DNA from: Niebla homalea
Lineage: Eukaryota; Ascomycota; Lecanoromycetes; Lecanorales; Ramalinaceae
Length of the DNA stretch: 64,000 bases
NCBI GenBank assembly: GCA_019925105.1
Contig: JAHGAU010000007.1
Location: 124,001-188,000 of the forward strand
Reading direction: 5' to 3'
This document shows, in pieces, positions 47,575 through 58,974 of the stretch. Positions within the stretch are counted from its first letter, which is position 1. Each line of letters starts with the position of its first letter. The notes under the pieces were generated by a model, which was not told the origin of the DNA, did not search any database, and worked only from the letters and a program-made list of their open reading frames with translations. A program made the position numbers and the translations under genes.

Positions 47575-48957
47575 TCAAAGACAATCTGTAGGGTCCCAAT
47601 CCGTGACCAAGTGCTCATCCAGTCCATCCATTACTTCCATGTCCTCCTCACTGATCTCAAATCCATTCACTTGACCATTCTCCACCACCCGAGTAGGCTT
47701 CACGCTTTTGGGTAGGACAACATAGTCATGCTGCAGGCCCCATCTCAGCATCAGCTGCGCTGGCGAACATTCGTACTTCTTTGCCACCTCTGTGACCGTT
47801 CTGTCCTTTAATTTGTAACCTGATGAAGAGTCAGCTCTGATCATAAGCGTCATCTATCCTACCAGTGCTCTGAGACTGGAATCACCTTGCAGCGGGAAAG
47901 GGAAAGACAGAGGGAAATCGCTTCAGGCTTCAAGAACCGGAAAGCCCGGAGACTTCATACAAGACTTACCCCTGGATAGCGGGCCCCACGCTTGTACTAC
48001 AACCCCTTTTTGCTGGCAGAAGAGAGCAAGTGATCTTTGCGTGTTGAATGGATGGACTTCGATCTGGTTGATTGCCGGTACAATCCTTAAGTTATCTTCT
48101 AGCAGCTGTTCCATCTTTGATGCAAGTCAATGTCAATCCCACACGCTCAAATGTCACGAGATCAACACGAACACGGAATCATCTGGCGCATCTGGTTCAG
48201 TCGTTCGAGAAGGGGTGACACCAGCACTCACATGCTTGACCCCAAAATTACTCACTCCCCCAGCTCTCACCTTCCCTTCCAAAATCGCATCCTCCACCGC
48301 CCTCCAGCACTCTCTCCTTTTCTCCTTTCCCCCATACGGACTATGCAACAGATATAGGTCCACATATCCCAACCCGCACTTCTCTATCGATTGCTCAATG
48401 GCCTCTCTCGCCCCGTTATACGACGAGTTCTCCTTCAATTTGGTTGTGAAAAAAATCTCCTCCCGCTTTACTTCTGGGTGTCGCCCCAGCCAGGAGAGGA
48501 TGGCTCGGCCACTTTCCGCTTCGTTGTAGTACATTGCTGCTGAATCGACCCTATGCAGAAAATCAGCTGGCTTGAGGTACGCCTTGGGTCTCGGCGTTTG
48601 AAGCCGCAGGGACGCACGCGCGATAGCCGGCCTAAGACGATGTCAGCAGCATCGTCAAACGGGGTAGAACCTCAGAACGATGTCAGCACTCGTACATCAA
48701 GGGCGGTGTGAACAGCTTGGTCGATGGTGGCTTGACCGCTGACCATGTAGACGCCAAGTTGGATGCGAGGCATTTGGATGCCATTGTTGAGCTTTGTAGT
48801 GGCAATTCAATCGTGAGCGTCAGCAAAGGCACGGAAAACGATCAGCAAAAATTCAAATATATATGTCATGCTCATTGAGACCAGAGATTCCAAGACACTA
48901 AGAGTTCTAAAGTACCTGAACTGTGGAAGCCAGCGAGAAGTCGTCTTTCCCTGCCAT
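47575..48957 (-). CDS. aldo-keto reductase with a 14-nt micro-exon
   Basis: Six exons: 48957-48916, 48791-48696, 48631-48618, 48550-48232, 48114-47970, 47819-47575; 286 residues. The third exon is only 14 nt (AGYR plus two bases) yet is needed: it joins HTALD to [11 protein letters not shown] and so sets catalytic Asp53 and Tyr58. Lys88 (FFTTKL) and His120 (LYLLHSPYG) complete the tetrad. [17 protein letters not shown] and [11 protein letters not shown] are family signatures of AKR3/AKR5-type NADPH reductases acting on aldehydes, keto acids or sugars. All splice sites are GT-AG with recognisable branches (GCTGAC, TTGAC, GCTGACTC). Not closely similar to the reductase at 28.9 kb: the two belong to different AKR branches. 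Confidence 0.88.
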
Positions 48958-50324
48958 ATCGCCGATAGTTCTGTGAAGCTGGAGGTATATACAATGATGC
49001 AATCTCAGGAGGACATCTCAGCAAAGAAATGAATGAATGGTCAATCTCCCTCGTTAATGATTATCATAGTCCGTGACGGCGCAAACGGTTTTCTTCGGCC
49101 GCAAATGACGTCTGCCAGACACCTAACTTTTACTCGGACACAAATCCGCAGTTCTGCGTGCACACAGTGGAATGGGCCATACAACTACTCGAAAGACAGT
49201 GAAGAACAAAAATACAAAAAGGAATAATGACACAATTTTTGAGAAAGAAGAAAGAGAGAAACACCCCCCTCGGCGACAGAGTTCACGAATCCTCAAACGC
49301 CGACCATAGACTCCTGTGCACGTTCGACGTGGCCTTGTTGCCATTGTCTAAAATCCAGCATTTCGATGGAGCATCGAACAATTTCGCATGTATACTCAAT
49401 CCACCCCTCTCTCTCTCTCACTCGCTCTTGCAACAGCATATCATTGAACGTTCACAACGGCCCACTCTTAACTCAATCTTGCCACGAGAGGAGGTCTATG
49501 TGTGTAGATATATCTAAAAGACTTGCATAAGTGCCGCCGTCATCAACTACATCCATCCATTCCATTCTTCCATCGAAATGGCGTGGCGAATTCCCCGGAA
49601 CCAACCGCAGCCAAAGCTTTGGGTCGCTCTCACGCCCCTCTCATCCTCGCTTCTCATGCATAGTATGACGATGATGATGATGATGATGGTCCCGCTATTC
49701 CCGCCGACGCTGCGCGACGCCGAGGTGTCTCAGCGTCATAGATTTGTATGATATTTGTACACACGCACGAGCACAAGGTGTGATTATTGGCTTGCAATGC
49801 ATGCATGCGCTATCGTCTACTGTCTACCATCCTTTGTTCCCTGACTTGAAGTCCTCGAAAAACTTTGTCGGGCCTCTCGAGATGAAGGATTCATTACATA
49901 TTCGGAAAGTGGCAACACCAAGAAAAGCATGGGATCCAACGTTCAGACTCGCTGGTGGTCGATCCTTGGATTCCATTTGAATTAGTTGCGTGAATGAATG
50001 CTTTTCTTGCATGGAGGATTAAGTCGTCGTCGAGGCAGGTATCTACCACCAAAGTGTCCCAGCCAGAGAATATTAAGAGTTTGTTATCATCTAACAGCAT
50101 AAACCTTCCCCATGGCGGCCAGGAGAGTGAAAGCGCGGATTTTACTTGCTGCGGTTCGAGCATCAAATCATATTCCTTTCGTTCAATAATAACGGCATTA
50201 CGGGGACGCATTGCTACTTCAAGGGGGGGGGGGCATGAGAAGCTCTCTCTTTCTCTCGACCGCTCGAATCGAGCAGAGAGGGAGAGAGGGGGATCCCATG
50301 GCGATACAAACACATTCCATTTGA

Positions 50325-50396
50325 AGCTCTCTCGTGCTCTCTCTCGTGCTCTCTCTCGTGCTCTCTCTCGTGCTCTCTCTCGTGCTCTCTCTCGTG
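50325..50396 (+). repeat. 12-bp tandem repeat, about six copies
   Basis: Unit GCTCTCTCTCGT, five perfect copies after one copy that lacks one base. No spacers, so not CRISPR-like. Confidence 0.9.
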
Positions 50397-51370
50397 TTTG
50401 CCACACTGGCCGGTTATATCACCGCGTCAAAGATGATTGATAACGAAGTACGATAAGATGTCACTGTGACTTCTTATTTCTTTCTCCCCGCCCCCTTCCA
50501 CCCACACACCTACACACGCACACACACGCACAATAAGATTTGCCACCCAAAATATCGAGAAACAAGAAACAAAACAACAACGGTTGATAAATACATCATA
50601 GCAAGACTTATACCCGATCCCCCGTCTTCACCATTCCTTACCCGAGTAGTAAGTACCTAGGATAATACAGTGTAATAATCTGCAGCGCATGTACGCGCCA
50701 CCGCGTTCCTATTCCTGGCCCGTGCGGTGGCCCGCAATTGTTTCCATTCTATCATAGGTACTCTAAAGGGAGGCGCAGGATGGATGTGACGTTGCCGGCC
50801 GGGAAACGGGATATTTCCCTTCTTCGCCCGGGGGGCGTTTCAATTATAATGATAAACAACTTTGCTTTGGAAACAAAAGAAGGGGGAAGGCCGATAATAA
50901 ATGATGATTATGTGATGGGCATTCCCTTTGTCTACTTCCACGTACGTACGTACGTAGAGGAAGTATCTCACCTTGAGCTTTGCATGGACTCTGGGGATGA
51001 GATGAGATGAGAAGAGAGGGCCTTCCCATCCGTGTCGCGCGACTGTTTTTCGAACGGGTTTTGTGCACAACAGTTGATGGCTGACCACAGGCTGAGTATA
51101 TAAATCAGGTGTGCGCTCAACGGCCTCCGGGTTTCTCGTTTCAAACAGCGAGCCGCCCGTCTCTTAGATCTGGGACGGGAAGATCTCCCTTGGAGAATTA
51201 TCCACGATGTGTGTGAGAGCGGCGACGACGGGACTGGATCATGGTTTAGTGTGGTGTTTCGAATCGGTACAGCTCAGCCGCTCCATTTCACGATGTTGTC
51301 TCTTTTCGTCACATAGGGAGATGTCATGCCGCGCTTCGATCCTGTTCATATTTCCCCCCCCTGATTCTGC

Positions 51371-51380
51371 GCCATAAATA
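51371..51380 (+). promoter_or_regulatory. TATA-like box before the Gly-Thr repeat gene
   Basis: GCCATAAATA about 60 bp before the ATG at 51438; consistent with a TATA element. Unproven. Confidence 0.35.
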
Positions 51381-51437
51381 CTCCGTCTTTTCATTCTCAA
51401 GAGGCCTACATTTGGACCTATTGCATAGCCATCAGCG

Positions 51438-52066
51438 ATGCACCACTCCACCTTCACCCTCATCATCTCCCTTCTCGCAACCCATACTCTTTCCTTCCCC
51501 CACCCGAGCGCTCAGCCGAATCCACAAGCGCAAGTGCCATGTGTACCTCAATGGAACATTCCAGGTGTGGCGGACACAGGCGCATCATGGCAGAGTATCC
51601 CCCTGGCAGCGGGACAAAAGTACTGCGATGGCAGCGAGGGGAGCGGTGGCAATGAGAATAGTGCAAATACTGGCACTGGCACTGGCACTGGCACTGGCAC
51701 TGGCACTGGCACTGGCACTGGCACTGGCACTGGCACTGGCACTGGCACTGGCACTGGCACTGGCACTGGCACTGGCACTGGCACTGGCACTGGCACTGGC
51801 ACTGGCACTGGCACTGGCACTGGCACTGGCACTGGCGCGGGCACTGGCACTGGCACTGGCACAGGCAAAGGCACGGGCACTGGAGCGGCTCCCTCAGGCT
51901 CAGGGGACGCGAGTGCAGGCGGCAATGAGGACACCACTGATTGCGATGACGAGAGTGGTGAAGATACCATGAATGATGCGAACACAGGCTGTAAGTCTTC
52001 CATTGCCAACGAGCAGCTCTTTGGTATCCAAGAAAGATGCTAATGTAATCTGCTCCCACAGCCTGA
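51438..52066 (+). CDS. small secreted protein with (Gly-Thr)n repeat
   Basis: Exon 51438-51990 plus a 5-nt last exon 52062-52066, 185 residues. The leader [20 protein letters not shown] is a signal peptide. A short cysteine-containing head follows ([25 protein letters not shown]), then Gly-Thr dipeptides from a 27-fold perfect GGCACT array and a few variant units, then an acidic tail with one more cysteine. The intron was inferred from a GTAAGT donor at 51991 and GCTAATG...CCCACAG; it replaces the read-through end by Ser-stop, so the protein ends DANTGS. Function unknown; Thr-rich secreted repeats are usually O-mannosylated and wall-associated (general knowledge). Repeat length is likely to vary between strains. 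Confidence 0.62.
51672..51833 (+). repeat. hexanucleotide microsatellite (GGCACT)27
   Basis: 27 perfect contiguous copies, in frame in the secreted-protein gene; imperfect units (GGCGCG, GGCACA, GGCAAA, GGCACG) follow to 51882. Confidence 0.95.
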
Positions 52067-53856
52067 GCATGCCGTTTGATCTGGGGGCGAGTAAAGCGTT
52101 GGCTGAGGTGGTAATGGCTGTTGGAGGGCAACTCTGGCATCGTACAGGAGGGCGGCTATGGGTCAGCATATTGTCTGCAGTTTAAGACGTTACTTTCTTC
52201 GTGCGTTGGTCTTTTGAGGCGATCGAACGCACGCCCGCAACAGTTCATTGGTGGGATGATATGACCGCGATGTCGCGCTGGATGCTTATCGTCACTGTAA
52301 CAATCCTGCCTGCAAGAACCATTGAAATCTGGTTTCACTGACCAGCGCGTTCCATGTGTAATGATATCTTGTTTTAAAACAACAAATCAGGCGCCCTTGT
52401 GCATTAGAGCATGCATCCCAAGACGCAAAACGGCTGTTGGGCAGCGGTATAAATTCTCCCTCCTCTAGCATGGGCTTTGGATGCTAGCCCCTGAGATACG
52501 AAATCGTTATTTGTAGTGTGGAGGAGACCCAGCCGGCTCTTTCAAGAAGTCCGACGCCAGTCATGAGATCGCGGTAGTCTAGGCGTGATGCCCGACACAA
52601 GTCGAGGGCGGCATATCGGCCCTGTAAGTAGATCGGGGCTGAGCGGTCGAGTAAGGAGTCAGGATCCGAGAGTGACGAATGTCAGGCAAGGGCACGGAGC
52701 GGCGGCATGAAATGTTTCGAGAGAAGGATGTGCACTTTCAAAAACAGATCTCGCATCGGCAAGGTGAATGAGAGACGTCCAGAATCTGCTAGGCCTGGAT
52801 AACTCGAGGTATTCGTCTAGCTATTCCCTCGCTACGCTCGTACACTTGTCCGGTAACCATGCCTGATCATTAGCGACATTTTGTCGAACATACGAGGATC
52901 ATTTGTCTTCCATTGCACCTTTCTTCAGCGTAGTGTGAGACATGGAGGCTTGTGAGGTAGCAATGGGGCGGAAAAGACGAGCTGGCCGGACTTTCCCAAA
53001 GGGTCATCATCAGATGCTTGATGGGTTAATGGCCATGAGCAAGCTGCAAGGGAATCACGGTTCGTTTGTATTAGTGGGCGGCCGCATAGTCGGCAGGGTG
53101 GATGATAACCAAGACGGTCTCATGCTCCCATGCACGTAGCCATGTCGCAGGGAGTGAAGTTCATGCTCGAACCCGGAAGAACAAGGTACATGGCTGTTCG
53201 CATGGTCAGGCTTCAAGCATGGGCTGTACATGGTGTAGCGAGACAATCAAGCTCAAAATACATGGATGCCTTGTGGAATAGACGATGGTATTGGTCCGAG
53301 GAGGAGAAAGATCCCTGTCTACGGGCATTCGACGACAGACAGATGCATTTTCATCTGGATTGAGTATGGTGAGTCTGGGTGAGAAACCATGAAGATTGTT
53401 TCTCGTTTACGTGCGTAAGGACTCCAGGATTGGTCAAAGGATGCTGGATGTATGTCTGACAGCCGTTGACTGAGCTGGATGTCCTCGTGTGCCTAATTCG
53501 CCATGGCCATGTGTCGGTCGATGCAAGCCATGCGCTTAATGAAGAAGAGGCTCGATCGAGTAATTGGGGCTCCATCACAAGGTCCTCCTCTTCCTCAGCT
53601 GAAAGCGCAGAAAGGCTGGAGGTCCAGAACAACTGGGCGCGGGCTTGGCCGTCAGTCATTGGTAATTCGGTCTCTACGTAAAGGCCGGGTGGGAAAATCA
53701 AGGATGAGGGCAGTTTATGTGGAAAGTGTATGGTGGCTGTCGGTGGATGAACCTGAGCCGTGACCCAATGGAGCAGACCCGTCCTCGCCTTTCCAGCTCG
53801 TAAAGGGAACGCCTCGTTCTTGAAGTGCAGAGGAAATTACGGGCATGCCCGATGAA
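52067..53856. other. gene-poor interval left of element 3
   Basis: Open frames at 52942-53139, 53130-53363 and 53351-53701 lack recognisable families or splice context. Nothing supported. Confidence 0.4.
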
Positions 53857-54256
53857 GGTAGCGATGCGTCCACAGCTTTAGCGTAATTACTGTCAGACAA
53901 AAACCGTCTGTACTTACCGTCAGGCATTTGGGCTTTACCGTCACATTGAAGCATACAAAGTGTATACTATGTATATATGGGGGCTATGGCCGAAAACTTA
54001 CCCGGTAATAGGGGCTGAGGGTGGAATTAAGAAAGTTATAGTGAGGCACCCGAGGTTGGACTTATTCCCGCCGAATTTTTGGTGGTCACGATAACCCTCT
54101 TAATGACCCGCGGGACATTAAAGGTTGAACATGACTAAGCATAACAGCATACTATGTATAGAAACCTTACCAGTTTACGCGGTAAGATGAAAATTTGGCC
54201 AGACAATGTAATTACAGTCAGACACGACGTCTTACGGTAAACCTTGCATCGCTACC
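53857..54256. mobile_element. MITE-like element, 11-bp TIRs and subterminal repeats (element 3)
   Basis: GGTAGCGATGC at 53857-53867 is exactly inverted at 54246-54256, bounding a 400-bp AT-rich segment with no coding sequence. Inside, near both ends, the motif TTACCG or its complement CGGTAA recurs many times (for example near 53917, 53935, 54001, 54179 and 54235), and GTAATTACxGTCAGAC occurs on both sides. Clustered subterminal motifs with short TIRs resemble hAT-type non-autonomous elements, but I found no clear 8-bp duplication, so the superfamily is a guess. Confidence 0.6.
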
Positions 54257-55485
54257 GCCAATGAAATTGATTCCTGCCCGGCTTGCCACGCGACAGGCGG
54301 CAGAAGCCTAAGTCTACTCTTAACCAACCCAACGGCTTTTGCTGATGAATGCGGCCGTATGCCTTTATCGGGCTATCGGCAGCTTATTTGATAAACCAGT
54401 AATTCAATATTAAAGATGGCTTTTGCGAACTGCAAGTCGCAAAGTTGCGACTCGGCATCTGCCGCTGAAGGAATCCGGATTCCGTGGGAGATTCGTCTAG
54501 ACGACTCGGCAGATGACCGATGAGCGTCACGAAGGGGCGATGGAGGTACAATGTACGGGAATACATTGAACAATGTACATTGTCCACTGAACCAGCAGTG
54601 TAAAGATATTATTATTCCGTACAATTCAACAATTCAACCGTGCAAAATGATGACGGGAAAGAAATGAAACCTCTGCAGCGCATCCAGAGTCTTTGATTCA
54701 AGACTGCTGATACAAAATTAGCAAAAGTTCCAGGTTCCAGACTCCCCAATCGCCCTACAGGAATGACTTCTTCTACAAGGATCTTCATGCCGGAACCCTG
54801 CAGTGTGCACATCATTTTGCATGAGGAGAGCGCAAAGTTCACGTGTCTGCTGGTCCAAACGTATGCCAATCTGCTGCATCTAAAATGTTTAATCCTTGCT
54901 GTGGATCCACAATCCTTTACGAAAGAGAGAAACCTGCACCGGGGTCTATTCCAAATACCTTGGACTGCGTCATTTATGCTTGGTAACTTAGGCTCATCAA
55001 GCGTCAAGCAGTGTGCATTTACCATTTTAAGGAAGCAAGCCTGGGTATGGCAAAGATGAGCTAGGATTCGATGGTATAGGCGTTCGACCGGCAGCCAATC
55101 AAGCATCTTGAACTAATAGTGAGCTTGGCATTCACGGCTGTTTCGATGCTGGATTGCTGGTTCATGTACTCGCTACTGCTGCACAACATCAGCGCTCCCC
55201 TTCATCCATTTCTCCATGGATGCAAAAGCCTCACGGTCCGTACGGAGATAATCATTAACAATCATACATGTTATATAATGGATATCATCATAATGATGAT
55301 GAATACGACCATTGGACAGTTCGGTTCATCTCCCCCGTTGTGCTATCTTGCATTGATATTAACTTGACTCTTTTCCTCCCTTACATTGTCAATGCTGTCC
55401 GCCACGCCCTCATTTTGCTCCTTATCCTCACTCTCACCACCACATGTCTCATCCATCAACCTCTTCCACGAGTCGATGATAATCA
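54257..55485. other. gene-poor interval right of element 3
   Basis: A palindrome ACAATGTACATTGT lies at about 54572-54585, with a partial copy GTACAATGTAC at 54547-54557. A 164-codon minus-strand frame at 54612-55106 has no recognisable family. The last 100 bases are the leader of the next gene. Confidence 0.4.
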
Positions 55486-56659
55486 ATGCTGTCAGGTATA
55501 ATGCTCATGGACTACTCCACCAATCAATACGTCAGCGACCCCATGCAACACCATCAATCCTCCAATCGACCACAGCCACAATCCTCAGCATCCCAGCATT
55601 CCCCTTTCAACAACCCTCAAGACCAATTGCAGAATCAGCAACCAGCTCAACCTCACCATCACACCTTTCCGAACTTCAACCCTCCCACCTCCTCCTCCTC
55701 CTCCTCTGCCGAGCAAGTGACCCGATCCAACCATGACACCTTCGCCCACCTCACCAATTCCGCCTCTGCCGCTCCTCCTTTCCAGTCCGCGAATGCCACA
55801 ATCACAGATCAACAGCAGCACACCCGAGCCCTCCCTGACCCCACTCCACCTCATCCCCAGCACAGCCCTCAACACCATCAAGAGCGGCAAGCGTCTGCAA
55901 CACCAGCAGGGGGGACTCCACAAGTACGTTCTCTCACCCAACCCATCCATCATCCGTACCTCCTCTCCGTTCCCCCCACGTACTAACATCCCCCTTTTCC
56001 TCCTCCTACAGTTCGACATCTTCGAATGGTACCCCAAACACCAATCCTGCCAACGCTACTTCCTCCACCACGCCCAATCCTCCCCGCACGTCCAGGCCGT
56101 CGCCGCCTTCATCAACATCCACCTCCCCTTCCAAAAACGCCCCCCCACCCCGCCTCCATCCCGCTCCCCCACCGACCCCATCCCATCCTCCTCCTCCACC
56201 GCCGCCACCACTACCCCCCAGCCCACCACCCCCAGCTCCTCCATCTCCCTCCTCCCCTACCTCCGCCGCCTCGTTATTACAGGCCTCGACCTCCCCGGCG
56301 TGCTCCACGGCTTCTTCGGCGACGACTGGGCCGCGGGCGTCGGCCCCCTCCACGAGCAGGAACGGCGCAACTACCTCTTCGCCGCCAAGTCGGGCGGCTG
56401 GGCCTCGGTCAAGCGGGAGTACGACATGGGCGGTGAGGAGACGGTACCGTTCATGCGGCCGCTGCAGGGGTGCGTGGACCGCGAGATCGAGCAGGCGGAG
56501 AAGAGTTGGAGCGAGTGGCTCGCGATGGAGGATTGGATGGTGGGGCCGCGGGCGCCGGAGGGGATGAGGGAGGGTGGCGGTGGTGGTGGTGGTGGGGGAG
56601 GAGAAGGGCACGGGAGGGGCGGGGGGTTAGGGGAAAGGGGGAGTAATGGTGGGCGGTAG
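55486..56659 (+). CDS. conserved Gln/Ser-rich protein of unknown function
   Basis: Exons 55486-55923 and 56012-56659 (88-nt intron, GTACGT...CTACAG, branch TACTAACA), 361 residues; MDYSTNQY at 55507 is an alternative start. The first exon is Gln/Ser/Pro-rich and disordered. The second encodes a well-formed domain: FDIFEWYPKHQSCQRYFLHH, VQAVAAFINIHLPFQ, a Pro/Ser linker, then LLPYLRRLVITGLDLPGVLH, FFGDDWAAGVGPLHEQERRN, FAAKSGGWASVKREYDM and WSEWLAMEDWMVGPRAP. I recall this pattern as a Pezizomycotina-wide uncharacterised protein, but cannot name a function. The C-terminus has a Gly run from a GGT repeat. Just before the intron another frame also reads well (STALNTIKSGKRLQHQQGG), hinting at a one-base shift in a G6 run near 55910. 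Confidence 0.7.
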
Positions 56660-57382
56660 AGGGGTGGGGGAAGGGGAGAGTATAAGAATATAGATGGTGG
56701 TTTTTGGTACAGAGCACTCTGAGCGTTTGAGCGATGAAAGGGAAAGGGGGCGGCTGTTGTACATCATCCTTTTCCTTCCAAGGAGAAAAGAGAGGGGGGC
56801 AAGGGGGAGGGGGAAAGGGGGCAGGGTGGGAAGACGGGGCGGTCACAACCATCATCGACCGCAATGTTCTGGGAGCACCTTGTATCCATACCACTCTTCT
56901 TGGATTTTTTCGCGCAAGAAAGCGAGGAAGGGGGGGGGGGTGCCATACGTCAGCATCTAAGGACATACTCATATAGATCGGGTGGTGGTGTTTGTGAGCA
57001 AATCGAGAAAATAATCGGCCTTGATTATGGTTTGGTGTACAGCACGCACATCCCATGATTTGAATCTCGCCTCTCCCAATACCTTGAACATTGCTATCTG
57101 CTATGGCGCTTTCATTGGCCCCCGATGCATTCGTGAAAGAGAGGGCGTCATACATCTGGTTGGTGAGAATACTTGAAAGCATCTCTGAGACATTCCCGTT
57201 CAGTTTGATGCAGGTAAAGAAACGAGCACAATTCGCAGAAGGGCCACGAGTGATGTCCAGAGCTCATGAAGTATGAAGTATTATATACAGATGTGCAGCC
57301 ACCGAAACAATGGAGTTCGCACGCCACGCCAGGAGATCATTAGCCAGGCAAGATAGTTGGTCAGCGCCTTGAAGAGGCATGC
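56660..57382. other. intergenic between convergent genes
   Basis: 3' flanks only; purine-rich runs (GGGG/GAAA) at 56780-56840 and a G10 run at 56930-56940. No gene. Confidence 0.45.
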
Positions 57383-58974
57383 TCATGAATCGCTATTGTC
57401 CGCGCACGTAAAGGAGCCATTCGATGATTTTGCGTCTTTGTTGATGGCTGTGCCGGAAGCGTAAAGGCCGAGACCGCACTGTAGAGACCAGTCGAGATTA
57501 GTTCACAGTCCCGCCCATCTGGAGGAGTGAAGGATGATGATGGAATGTGAGCAGGATTGTTGGGGGGGGGTGTGCAGAAACTCACAATCGCGGCTCCGAT
57601 GAGGAAAGTCGCAACATTCAGCCCCGTCAGAAACATCTTCCGTCCACTCTCTCGATACCGCCCCTTGTTCAAGAAGAGCCAGAACGCGCCACTCAACCCA
57701 TACGTGAACCAACTCGCGAACAGGGCGCTGATCAGGCCCAACAGATCATTGAAGACGGGGATTGCCTCCGCAATGATCCACGCGACCGTCCACAAGACCG
57801 CCACGATGGCGACCCAGATGCCGAAGCTGCTCCAGCTGCGCTTGGCCATGCGATCCGTGCCCCTGTAGAGGCGCACGTAGATGTATTTGGCGGCAACATG
57901 GCCATTAATCACCCCCGCGATGACGATGGTGGGGATGGCGATGCCATAGGCGACTTTGCTCACCATGGTGGAGGCTGAGCCGAGAGCGGGGGATGCAACG
58001 TCCGCGCCAGCGTAGCGGTATATGACAACGGCGGCGATGATGTACATACCCGTATCGCAGCCTTGGAGGAGGAAAAGGGAGCGCGGGTATTGCGTGGGTG
58101 TGTGGAGTTCGGAGATAAAGGAGAAGAAGGCGACGTGGCCGGCGTAGGCGAAGATGATGTTTGTGACAGCCAAAAATGCAGGGGCGAGACTGCCACTCTT
58201 GGTGGCATCGACGTGGTCATCGGGTTTGGAGATGCCGACGCCGATCATGGTGATGAGGACGGAGCCGATGATGGAGATGAAGGAGACGATGGAGAGGTAG
58301 GAGACCTTGTGGAGGGTCCGTGGGAGGGAGCAGATGACGGAAACGATGAAGCCGACGACGGAGAAGACGATGGTGCAGGTGCCGTGCGCAGTGATGGTGT
58401 TCATCATAATGGAGAAGGTCAGGATATGCGAGCCCATGATGAAGACGAGGAAGAGCATCTGGGCGGTGCCGAAGATCTCACGCCCCCAAGGACCAAGCAT
58501 CACCATGCCGGCGTCTGCCATGTTGTGGACATGTGGATATGCCATCTTGAATTGGCCGATCACGTAGCCGGTGTAGGTTGCGAGGATGCCGAGACCCGCG
58601 ATGAGGATGACGCCGGGGACAAGGCCGATGGCGGCGAGCACCCTGGGCAGACTAAGGATTCCAAGGGAGATTGTTTCTGCAATCTATAACCATCATCAGC
58701 CGTGTGTTTTGCTACCCGGTGAGCGACTTGACTGTACCATGATCATGCCGGCTTGCCACCAATGCATTGTTCTGTATTTGACCTCTGAATTACTCTCATC
58801 ACCGAAAGGGTCATTCTTGTCGGCCGAGCTGGTCGTCTTGACGGCCCCAGCCCCAGCTTTCTCGGTGTCGCTGAGACTGTTCTTCTCGTCATAGCCAGGT
58901 GGATATGTTTGACCGTTGGTGGCGCCGATGGTGCCATCGTCGGCGTAACCCCCCTGACGATAACTGCTTCCCAT
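57383..58974 (-). CDS. amino acid permease, AAAP family, MTR-like
   Basis: Exons 58974-58738, 58683-57586 and 57478-57383, all phase 0, 476 residues. After an acidic cytosolic N-terminus, the first splice makes the helix-1 signature GMIMIAETISLGILSLPRVL. Then about ten more helices follow, with NMADAGMVMLGPWGREIFGT and SLPRTLHKVSYLSIVSFISI close to the Neurospora MTR neutral amino acid permease group. The last splice gives CGLGLYASGTAI and an ending SSNGSFTCADNSDS; reading through the intron instead yields an unrelated tail. Role: proton-coupled uptake of neutral or aromatic amino acids at the plasma membrane; specificity not determinable. Branch points CTGATGA and ACTAATC support both introns. 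Confidence 0.92.

Larger units (their letters stand above)
48958..51437. other. 2.5-kb gene-poor region with simple repeats
   Basis: Divergent upstream region of the reductase and the Gly-Thr repeat gene. It holds a GATGAT run (49669-49688), a 12-bp tandem array (50325-50396), a G9 run (50224-50233) and CACA runs (50510-50530). No gene recognised on either strand. Confidence 0.5.

Noticed and set aside
50325..50396. Regular 12-bp repeats, considered as a CRISPR array
   Set aside because: Direct contiguous repeats without spacers in a eukaryotic genome.
51548..52009. Antisense Val-Pro repeat frame opposite the Gly-Thr repeat gene
   Set aside because: It is the complement of GGCACT units; the sense frame has the signal peptide and intron.
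54612..55106. 164-codon minus-strand frame
   Set aside because: No recognisable motif, no splice or promoter context, and it lies beside a mobile element in gene-poor DNA.
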